Of a DNA stretch of 26,948 bases, positions 18,876 through 26,948 are shown one piece after another. The number at the start of each line of letters is the position of its first letter. Within the stretch, counting starts at the first letter, position 1. Made by a program: the position numbers and the translations under genes. This stretch comes from Willaertia magna (taxonomy: Eukaryota > Heterolobosea > Eutetramitea > Acrasida > Naegleriidae), in assembly GCA_902984215.1 (NCBI GenBank), contig CADWAF010003994.1:1-26948 (forward strand), in the 5' to 3' direction. The notes under the pieces were generated by a model. That model saw nothing but the letters and a program-made list of their open reading frames with translations, was not told the DNA's origin and did no database searches.

Positions 18876-20774
18876 TTATTCTTTGTTAAAAAGTTTTACA
18901 AAATCGTATAAACTGTCAATTTCTGCTGGAACAAACTTTGCATGAGTTGGCATAAATTTAACATTAACAAAAACATCTTTTTGTCTTTTGAAATTAAGGA
19001 AAGGAATAGCAAGAATACCTTTCTCATCTTCTATCACAGGGAAAGACCTTAATAAAAATTGAGGATAAGTTTTAGTTGCCAACATCATTAATGGGTAATG
19101 CTCTAAAAAGTATTTAATATCCTTTTGATTTAGTGGTCTAACGGTTAGTACAGAATGTGGGTTAGTATCTACTTTTCCAGAATAATTTGGGATGTGAACA
19201 TTGTCATAAGTCTCAACATTATCTTGAGATACTTTCTTTGAGTAAATTATTTCTCTCTCTACTTTACGCATCTTGTTGTATTGGAATACTTGAATGAAAA
19301 ATCTACCATCCCAAAAAACACCATCATCATGATATCTTAAAGTTTTAGTTCTTGGATTCATCTTATTCTTTGTTGCATCTTTGATAATAAATAAAACTTT
19401 CTTTTCAGGTATAAGTGAACATCCACCAACAGATCTACTTGTTGTTGAAGATGATCTTATTGTTCTTTTTAGTGAAGATAATGAAACGGGATAATCTCTG
19501 TTAGTGACATATTGTATCACTGCACTTATTCCATTTATAGCAATAAATTCAGGCACTCTATCTATATTATAGAAATATATACCAACAAATCCAATTTCAT
19601 CATCAAATCTAACATATCTATTAAAGAAAGCTAATACTTCCCTTATTAAAATATTTCTAACAGCACCTAGTGTCATTAACAAACGATAAAAGCCAGCCTC
19701 TGTCACACCGTACTGTCCCAATTGATGGAATTTCGATCGAATTGCACCTCTAAATTCTGTTAAATCCAAATTCTTTGGATCATTTACCCATTTAATACCA
19801 TTTGCAATACAAGTAGCTCTTAATTCAAGAGAATCAAAAACTAATCCAGGTCTTGAATACACAACAGTTGCATCACCAACTTTTGTTGTATGTATAATTG
19901 GCATACCATTCAATCCATTTATTCCACTAGCAAATGCAATTCTATGAATCATTGTTTCAATATTATCTTGTTTATGATGTCCAGAAATAAATAATGTTAC
20001 ACCATGTTGTACACATTCTGCATTAAATATTAATTGTCTTTTTCTTCTAGCTACTCTTTGTATAAGCTTTTCATCTTCATTCCAAATTAATTCAAAAACA
20101 TGAACATTTTGATATTTCATTGTATCTTTTAAAAGTTTATAAGTGTAAATAGATTCTGCATGAGATTCTTCTCTCATTTTGTGGTCAACAACAATTGCAT
20201 GTAATTCAATAAATATATCTTTAGTTTGTTTTAAATAATCTATCCATTTCTTTACTAAAAAGGCAGTACCAAGTGAATCTCCTCCACCACTTACTGCAAC
20301 GGCAATACTTTGAACAGGTATCCCTCTTTGTTGGGTTCTTGCTAAAATTTTATCTAAAACTGCAAAATATTCTTTGAACCCAATTGGTTTAACATAAGTT
20401 TTACCTTCTTGTGGAACACTTGGTTTCACTCCGAGAACAATGTCTTCTGGGAATTCTGTTATTAAAGTAGGTGGTAATGGTGCATTGGATATATTGGAGA
20501 GATCTTTGGCTCTATAATGTTTATGTCTTTCTAAATAAATAGAAACACCTTCATCATCTTCATCCATAGATATTAAAGATTTACTAAAGTGGCGCTTAAT
20601 AGGTTGAGAAGGTAGTATATTCAATGATGTATTTGAAAATTTATTGTCATTAATTATTATTTTGGAACGATGAAAACTTTTGTTAATTTTATTATTTAAC
20701 ACATTCAATACGGGTGATTGTTTATTGAAAATATTTAAATTTTTAGAAAGAGATGAAGAAATAATTCGCAGCAT
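18876..20774 (-). CDS. tilS: tRNA(Ile)-lysidine synthetase TilS, probably mitochondrial
   Basis: 632 aa, single exon. TilS converts C34 of tRNA-Ile(CAU) to lysidine with ATP, so that the tRNA reads AUA. PP-loop SGGGDS at 162-167; VVDHKMREESHAE (196-207) equals the bacterial HVDHGLR..SAEEA motif; SGHHKQDNIET (264-274) and ASGINGLNGMP equal the HH.DDQAET and GSGxxGLxGM motifs; KWVNDPKNLD...RGAIRS equals the WVxDPSN..RNxIR motif. In eukaryotes this enzyme is known only in organelles, and the N terminus is Arg/Lys/Ser-rich with almost no acidic residue in 1-65 (MLRIISSSLSKNLNIF), consistent with a mitochondrial presequence. The length exceeds bacterial TilS (about 430 aa), with a long N-terminal extension and a diverged C-terminal half. 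Its stop is 13 bp from that of the C2 gene. Confidence 0.93.
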   Translation of the reverse strand: MLRIISSSLSKNLNIFNKQSPVLNVLNNKINKSFHRSKIIINDNKFSNTSLNILPSQPIKRHFSKSLISMDEDDEGVSIYLERHKHYRAKDLSNISNAPLPPTLITEFPEDIVLGVKPSVPQEGKTYVKPIGFKEYFAVLDKILARTQQRGIPVQSIAVAVSGGGDSLGTAFLVKKWIDYLKQTKDIFIELHAIVVDHKMREESHAESIYTYKLLKDTMKYQNVHVFELIWNEDEKLIQRVARRKRQLIFNAECVQHGVTLFISGHHKQDNIETMIHRIAFASGINGLNGMPIIHTTKVGDATVVYSRPGLVFDSLELRATCIANGIKWVNDPKNLDLTEFRGAIRSKFHQLGQYGVTEAGFYRLLMTLGAVRNILIREVLAFFNRYVRFDDEIGFVGIYFYNIDRVPEFIAINGISAVIQYVTNRDYPVSLSSLKRTIRSSSTTSRSVGGCSLIPEKKVLFIIKDATKNKMNPRTKTLRYHDDGVFWDGRFFIQVFQYNKMRKVEREIIYSKKVSQDNVETYDNVHIPNYSGKVDTNPHSVLTVRPLNQKDIKYFLEHYPLMMLATKTYPQFLLRSFPVIEDEKGILAIPFLNFKRQKDVFVNVKFMPTHAKFVPAEIDSLYDFVKLFNKE

Positions 20775-20830
20775 TTTTTTAATGATAAAATTTTTATTTT
20801 CTTATTGTGTGGGTACACTTGGTTTCGGAA

Positions 20831-21715
20831 TTATAGATTATTGTCTTTCAATAATAATTCTTTATCATCATTGTTTTTAAAGGAATCTTGTTGATAATAA
20901 ATAGTTGGTGCTACATCAAATACTTCTTCTTCTTCATTGATGTAAGCTGAAGCAATGTTATTCCCTTCATCTGCCATGGAAGTAGAAACTGTTCCAAGTA
21001 AAGAAGAGGAAGGGTTTAAGAAAGGGGCAGGTGGTGTAGCCCCTTTTGCCAAGGCGCCACTTCTTCTCTTCACTTGATATCTGTCATAAGCTTTTTTCAA
21101 AGGGAAGTACAAAATAAATATTGTTGTAGAACAGAAAGCAGAAACAGACAGCAGAACAACACCAGTAACTAATAATGCATATTTAATTAATGATTCTATT
21201 TTAAAGAAAGAAATGTGTTGTTTATCATCGGAATTCAAGTAACAATCTACAATACTCCCAAGTGTGGATTGTTTAATTGCATTGATGCTATCCTTTGTAG
21301 ATCCATCGTTCATTGATACTTCATAATAACAATAAATATCTTTGCTATCATCAATGGAACGTTTAAATAATAAAGAAAATGAATTTGTAAATTTATGAAA
21401 TTTGCTTAATTGTATGTTGTAATTAAAGTTATAATTAGTTTCTTCTTTACATTTCAAAGTATTTAATAATTTACATTTGGATGGTATTATAAATTCGTTA
21501 GGGTCATGTATAAATTCTCCTAACAATATAAATAAAATAGAAATAATTGAAAATATTATAAAACATAAAATAATTGGCCAATAGTAGAATTTCCTGTGTA
21601 ATTCATATAATCTGGCTTTTGTTATTGAAGTGGTACCTCCTCCGAAAAATCTTGTTTTCTTGTTGTGTATTTCTTGTGGAATACTATCCTCTGCATCTAA
21701 CATCATGCTCGACAT
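20831..21715 (-). CDS. Two-TM protein with Cys-containing loop, unknown
   Basis: 294 aa, single exon, family not recognised. TM1 lies at about 44-66 (YYWPIILCFIIFSIISILFI) and TM2 at about 176-204 (KYALLVTGVVLLSVSAF). Between them is a loop of about 110 residues with four cysteines (C81, C89, C129, C158), likely lumenal or extracellular with two disulfides. Both ends are probably cytosolic: an N-terminal Lys/Arg-containing segment, and a C-terminal tail with KKAYDRYQVKRR followed by a Ser/Pro-rich and then acidic region. This layout is like BK-channel beta subunits and some other two-TM accessory proteins, but I see no shared sequence motif. The gene lies 56 bp upstream of TilS on the same strand, and divergently from the SKL protein gene. 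Confidence 0.75.
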   Translation of the reverse strand: MSSMMLDAEDSIPQEIHNKKTRFFGGGTTSITKARLYELHRKFYYWPIILCFIIFSIISILFILLGEFIHDPNEFIIPSKCKLLNTLKCKEETNYNFNYNIQLSKFHKFTNSFSLLFKRSIDDSKDIYCYYEVSMNDGSTKDSINAIKQSTLGSIVDCYLNSDDKQHISFFKIESLIKYALLVTGVVLLSVSAFCSTTIFILYFPLKKAYDRYQVKRRSGALAKGATPPAPFLNPSSSLLGTVSTSMADEGNNIASAYINEEEEVFDVAPTIYYQQDSFKNNDDKELLLKDNNL

Positions 21716-21830
21716 TTAATTTTTCTTTCCATTTGTTGCTTTTTATACCTTGCTTCTCCGTTCATCTAGTATTTTTAGGCTTTGTGGAATGTTGATAGAA
21801 GGTTGTCATGAACAATGCAACAATGAAAAA

Positions 21831-24800
21831 ATGAGTGAGACTTGGATTAGAACCCAGGCTCCCGTACAAGAACAAATTTCCTTACCTATAGAAAATGTTC
21901 AATCTTTGGATTATTCACAAGGTAAAACACAATTAATCGGAAATGTAGAACCTATACAATCGGATCCTAATTATACTAAAGAAGAGGAAGTTAAATCTAC
22001 TTTACAAACAACTTCACATGTATTTGATGATTCATTAGAAACATTACCGCTCCGTGCTGCTAAAAGAATTGTTCAATATATTCATCAACAAGTACAAAAT
22101 AACCCTCAATTAACATCACAAAAGAAAAGAAATTTAATTGAAATAATTACTGAAGATAGAGTATTAAAAGAACTAGAAAAAGTATTAGGAAAAGATTACG
22201 TCTCATTATGTGAAGAAATTGTCAATCTTGGAAATAGAATTGCAATGAATAAAAAGATGGATGAAGAATATTCCGATAAACCAGAACCTATTGTACTTAC
22301 CCATCAAGTAAAAAGACTTTACGGAGGTGAACTTTCTGATAAAGAAAAGACAGTAAAAAACGGTTCAAAACATGAAAAAGAAAAACAATTGAAAAGATTT
22401 GATTTATCAAAACAAGCTCATGAATTAAAATTAAGGGAACAACAAGAGTTATCTCAATTATTTAAACCTTTAAAGAAAAAAATTGACAAACATGACTATG
22501 AAGATAGAGATCCTATACGTTTAGTTTATGAAGAAGAAAAACCAAGTGAAAAGGAAATTGAAAGTTATAGAGGAGATAGGAATGAAGAATTAACAGATGA
22601 AGAAAGAGCTTTACAACAAGCCGTTAATTATATGGTAAAATTTAAAGATTATTTTAAATATATACAAGATATTCAGGTTTGTTTTATTATATTTTAGTTT
22701 TTGAATAATATGTGACATATTTCACAATCATTTTGTTTGAACTAATATTAGTATTTGAAGCACATTCCAAGCAAATCAGCAAGAGCAATGATGATTGAGA
22801 ATTTTCAAAAGTATTTGGTATGTCTATTGTTGTTAATTGATAAAATTTACAAAAATAATATCTTTACTTTTTATTAAGATGGATGCAAAATACTATATTC
22901 ACTTTTATCATAAGTATTCTTATTATTGGGCACCTGAATCAACCAGAACAATAGAACCTTATAGAGGATTATTTGTGCCTGTTGAAAAAAGGAAAGAAGA
23001 AGATACTTATCATTTTGATCAATCTATTGCAACCTATGAACCATTAAGAACAATGATTTATCAAGATTTTCATGATAGAGTTAGAAAAGGGTTACCACCA
23101 TCCCTAGATTTAGATGGTAAATTACCTACATTAGCAATGCATTATGCCAGAACAACATTTGTACCACCAATGACTAGAGAGCAAATGCAATCTTTGTATT
23201 TTCCTTTAAATGATTTAAATAATAGAAGAGAAATACAAGTGCCTAAATTCATCCCAAATATGGAGAAACCTTCATTTGATTTTGTTTTAAATAATTTTCA
23301 AACTAAATATTTTACAAGAAAACATTTATTATCGCACTTACATCGCTCATTTATAGTTAATTATGATTCATCTTCTCAAAGATATTTATCTATTACTGGA
23401 GAAGAATTAATTAATAATTTAAGTAAATTAATTTATTTATTGGGATATTTAAATAATAATGATGAAAATAAATTTCCACAATATTTTCATTGTATTGGAT
23501 TATTTCATAATTTAAATAATCAAACTGATTTTTCATTAGAATACATTCTATTGATGTGCTTTTCTTTATTTATGGGAATACCCTTTATCACTTTCAATGA
23601 ATCAATTACAAATATTGATGAAGCATTAAAGAAGATTGAAACTTATTGTAAAATGCCATTTATTGCAACAAGTGACCATCAATTAATTGCACAAACCTTA
23701 AAGTTTAATCATCACCAAGTAAAAAATGTATTATATTATGGCAGAAATGAACCATACTGTATAAATAGATCTTTGAAAGGATCATCTGTAAATGAAGACC
23801 CAATATCTAATATATTACAACCAGTAAATGTAAGTATTAGTATTTTCATATCTATAATATTAATAAATAATTTAGTTAAATAATATGAAGAATACAGAAG
23901 AGCAAGTTGCATTATGGAATTATTTACCTGACAATAGTGAAACTGATATTGAAATATTACATTACAAAAACTTGATGTCAAGTTCAAAAGGGCTTTCATC
24001 CTACCGCATGGAAAACATACGTAAACAAGCTACTGAAAGATTAAAAGGTTGGAAGATAAATGATAGAAAACAACTAGATAACAATAGTGATTTACTGTTC
24101 ATGTCATTAGATGAGAATTCATCTACATTAAAAGGCATTCCATATAGTTTATTTAAAAGTAATTTAGATTCAATTAGTGAACATTTACAATCTTTAATAG
24201 ATACTATTAAACAAAAAGAAAATTTAGAAAAAAGAAAGGAAAATGAAAAACAAGTGCAGGTGGTAATATGTATGAATGTTACTCATCCAATGGTTCCACT
24301 ATTATTGACATTATGTTTAGAACATGGTTTATCTTTCTCTTTTGTTTCTCCATCTATTTATTCACATGGTGATATTTCCCAACTACTAAATACATTGAAC
24401 AGTTTATGCCCCAGTATTATTATTGCAGATACACATTTAACAATACAATTGACTAAGATATTTGAAAATCAATATATAATTCGAGACTCAAAGTACTTTG
24501 AGACTCAAAATAATTTTACAACAGTTGTTGATAAAAAGAATGTTTTAGATTTAACAATAGAATATAAAGGAATATTACATGACTGGACAGCTTCTAATAT
24601 ATTAAAGAATTTACAAAAACAAATTAAAAAACAAACAACTTCACAAGAATCGATAGTATTTCTCAAGAATTTAAAAGGAATTATTTCTTATGGTAATGTA
24701 TTAGGTGATGAATGTAGTTCTTCTTTAATTAAATATGTACCCCACGCTTATCAACTTGTATTTTCAAAAGAATTACAGTTTCCATTATTTATCAGAAATT

Positions 24801-26028
24801 TAAAAGAAGAGGATAACAAAGAGGGAGTAAAGGTATTATCTCCATGGAGTTTAAAGGATTCCTTTGTGGAATCAGAGGAGGTAGTTGTCTATGGTCCATC
24901 TGTGCCAACAAGTTTGACACCTAAACAAATAGATAGAAGAAAAGAAGAATTTATTCTTTTAGATTTAGAAAATAAAGTATTTAATCATTTGGATAGAGAA
25001 GAAAATTTAGAGGATAATAATACGTATTATATGGATTTAATTGATAAATACAATAAGGTAGAAATGCCTAATAATGTAAGAGAGCCTTTGACAAACTGTT
25101 TACAATTAAGGGTATGTTTATTTATTTTACAAAATTGTTTAATTAAATAATTTAGGAGGAATATAAATTCTATTATCAAGTTAAAAAATTAATAGAAAAA
25201 CATGAAGACAAATCCAAACCAGTAATATCCCTTTCGTTCTTTGATAATTGTTTGTATAGTGTGTTGCTGGATGAATTGGAAACGATTACACCTAAACATT
25301 ATCAATCAATTGAATTAAAGGATGTTATTAAATTCCTAGAATTACGTTTACAATTAACAATTGAAAGTATTAAGTTAGTTTTATTTGATTTTAGATATAA
25401 GTTTTCTAATGCAATGAAAGAAGGAAAAATCAAATTTAATTTTAAAGAAAAAGAACAAGGTCCTCAATTCAATTTTGATATTGGAAAGAAGGAAAAAGTT
25501 CATACCAATTTGGTATGGCTACAAAATAATTTTACAAACCGTGTATTAGTTTTACCTAGGTCACAAGACCAAGTTCTATTTAATAGATGTTTACTGGAAT
25601 GTTTGTACGAATATTATCTACCTTATTTGTTCTGTAGATGTTTTATTACAATACTGAGCGATAGGGATTTAAAGCCTGTACCTATTCTTATTGTTTTCTC
25701 AAATCATCATTGCGGTAAGAATTGGGATGAATCAATTAATCAAATTGGAGCATCTATTGAAAGATTAAAAAAAGAAGAGCAACAAGAAAAGAGACACTGG
25801 ACATTATTTACAAAGAAACAAACAATCTCTCAAGATAAACAAACGAAGAGTATCCACAATTTGATTTTTAAAAAGGAAAATGTGTTGATTGTTAACTCAC
25901 GAAATAATTTAAATATTTTTAATGTTTATTCAGAGTTTAACGATGAGTTAATGTTAGGTTTATTTGCAAACAGAATTCAGCATGGAGCTAAGGCAGTCGC
26001 TCACTCTTTAAGAATCTCAAAACTATAA
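21831..26028 (+). CDS. Degenerate acyl-CoA-synthetase-like protein with peroxisomal SKL tail
   Basis: Five exons: 21831-22676, 22752-22817, 22879-23829, 23876-25111 and 25156-26028. All junctions are phase 0 with introns of 75, 61, 46 and 44 nt, giving 1323 aa. The first 470 residues are unrecognised and partly coiled-coil. From about 475 the order resembles long-chain acyl-CoA synthetases: SITGEELINNLSKLIYLLG, then HCIGLFHN...PFITFNESIT (the early alpha/beta segment). FMSLDENSSTLKGIP (about 696-710) stands where the ATP-binding TSGTTG..KG loop belongs. NVTHPMVPLLLTLCLEHGLS and SLCPSIIIADTHLTIQLTKIF follow, the latter like the CPT..VPRLLNRMYDKI segment. The ATP loop is destroyed and no YG.TE motif is visible, so catalysis is doubtful. 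The protein ends in SKL, the canonical PTS1. ATG at 21789 is an alternative in-frame start (14 residues longer). Confidence 0.8.
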
Positions 26029-26479
26029 TAACTATTTAAAGCATAAATCTAAACCAAATTTAGATAAAGAATTGGTTATTATATCTGAAAAAAGGCAAAT
26101 AAGTTTAAAAAAAACATTACAAACTAATATTTATTAGTCATCCAACGCCTCATAAAACTTAAAACATTTACTATTCATATTATTTTCAATGGAAATGCCA
26201 GTTTCTACATCATAAATAATTCTATACATTAAACAATAAGATTTGTCCAGAATTTGATTTCACATATGAAATGTTAGATGAATTTTAACTTGTAATTCAG
26301 CTTCATTAGATGGAAGAGTTTGTCCACATAAGGAAGGATTTACTTTTGATATTCAGCAGTATAATCCTGTTTTAAATAAATAGTTGTTTTATTATTTAAT
26401 CGCAAGCAGTTTCTTCTGAATAAATAATAATTTCATGGCAATTTAATCCGCCTTGCAGAATTAAATTGTTGTAAAAGAA
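26029..26479. other. 451-bp spacer with broken reading frames (possible gene relic, minus strand)
   Basis: No intact gene. On the minus strand one frame ends at a TAA (26133-26135) and reads, before it, about 41 protein-like codons including YRIIYDVETGISIENN. A TGA then interrupts (about 26261-26263), followed upstream by 25 or more codons including LCGQTLPSNEAELQVKIHLT, a second TGA and a further open stretch. Nearer 26400-26450 another minus-strand frame reads GGLNCHEIIIYSEETACD before TAA. On the plus strand, a frame shifted relative to the SKL gene stays open to about 26136. Each piece alone could be chance at this base composition. Confidence 0.3.
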
Positions 26480-26948
26480 ATGGCAGACAGTTCATTGGGC
26501 GAGCTTCTAACCCCAAAACATGAAAAAGTAAAGGTGGACATCAATAACGTGCAAATACCGTTAACGTATCAAAGTTCTTTAGAAATCTTAGAGCGAATTG
26601 ATATGAGCGAACTTACAAATTATGCAGATAAAATTAAAACAAGTTGCAGTGATAGTGAATATATAATGGAAGAACCTTTTGAAATTACAAATGATAATGA
26701 ATTTAATAACGTTGTTTATAAAACTGAAAACTGCACTATTTATTATTTAATTAAACATAATGATGAAGTTATTATTAAGGAAATGAAAGTCGGAACGAAT
26801 GATATTTTAATTTATTTCCTTCAATTTTTAGGATTTATTATTTGTTTTAGATTTACAAAAAAGAAAAGGGATAGAAGTCAATATGAAAATATAGAAATTA
26901 AGAATATTGAAAATGATGAAAATAATAAAAAAAATAAATTATCTAATA
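26480..26948 (+). CDS. Partial single-TM protein running off the window
   Basis: ATG at 26480 opens a frame of 156 codons with no stop up to the window end, so the gene is 3'-truncated by the edge. Start MADSSLGELLTPKHEKVKVD sits in an A-rich context (GTAAAAGAAATG). The first 110 residues are polar and mixed alpha/beta in appearance. A hydrophobic stretch DILIYFLQFLGFIICFRF (about 114-131) could be one TM segment, followed by a basic stop-transfer KKKRDR and a Glu/Asn/Lys-rich tail. Family not recognised. The long open frame in AT-rich DNA and the more balanced codon use at its start support it as real. Confidence 0.65.
   Translation, partial: MADSSLGELLTPKHEKVKVDINNVQIPLTYQSSLEILERIDMSELTNYADKIKTSCSDSEYIMEEPFEITNDNEFNNVVYKTENCTIYYLIKHNDEVIIKEMKVGTNDILIYFLQFLGFIICFRFTKKKRDRSQYENIEIKNIENDENNKKNKLSN

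Noticed and set aside
22837..26028. Three independent genes at 22837-23883, 23885-25150 and 25252-26028
   Set aside because: Their ends run into consensus GTAAGT/GTATGT donors, and removing 46- and 44-nt introns yields one continuous 1323-codon frame.
1..26948. Alternative genetic code with TGA=Trp
   Set aside because: Conserved Trp positions in calnexin, GH63, pirin, TilS and others are all TGG, and no intact gene has an in-frame TGA.

Overview
The window looks like nuclear DNA from an AT-rich, gene-dense, free-living protist. Support for this: 15 introns can be resolved, all very short (37 to 75 nt) with GT..AG ends. The genes include eukaryotic ER, lysosomal, mitochondrial and probably peroxisomal proteins, mean gene spacing is low, and Asn/Ser-rich low-complexity segments are common. 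Trp is always TGG at conserved positions, so a TGA=Trp code is unlikely. A heterolobosean amoeboflagellate (Naegleria/Willaertia-like) fits best, but this is inference; a dietary or environmental amoeba of another lineage cannot be excluded. No bacterial operon, transposon, CRISPR array, rRNA or tRNA was seen.

Layout, left to right. Calnexin (+), then a Cys-cluster nuclear-looking protein (-) divergent from a 73-aa metallothionein-like protein made only of Cys-Cys pairs (+). ER glucosidase I (GH63, 4 exons, -), pirin (-), an ABHD17-type hydrolase (4 exons, -), ISD11/LYRM4 (+) and an unrecognised 462-aa protein (2 exons, -). Then an SLC38A9-type lysosomal amino-acid transporter (4 exons, -), a membrane-anchored monoglyceride-lipase-like protein that lacks the catalytic His (-), and a TPR protein with weak FANCG resemblance (2 exons, -). 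Then a C2-domain protein with a duplicated C-terminal module (+), organellar tRNA-Ile lysidine synthetase TilS (-) and a two-TM protein (-). Finally a 1323-aa degenerate acyl-CoA-synthetase-like protein ending in SKL (5 exons, +), and a partial membrane protein running off the right edge (+).

Functional links. Calnexin and glucosidase I belong to the same ER N-glycan quality-control cycle. ISD11 and TilS both serve mitochondria. The divergent Cys-cluster protein and metallothionein share a 154-bp promoter with a TATA box and a dyad, so they may form a metal-response pair. Most other neighbours look unrelated, as expected in a compact eukaryotic genome.

Most unusual signals: (1) all 15 visible stop codons are TAA, and in 8 of them the stop is physically inside an AATAAA hexamer, with convergent genes separated by only 12 to 14 bp; (2) a peroxisome-tagged pseudo-acyl-CoA synthetase; (3) the metallothionein/Cys-cluster pair; (4) a lipase-fold protein with His replaced by Arg; (5) possible gene debris with in-frame TGA codons near the right edge.
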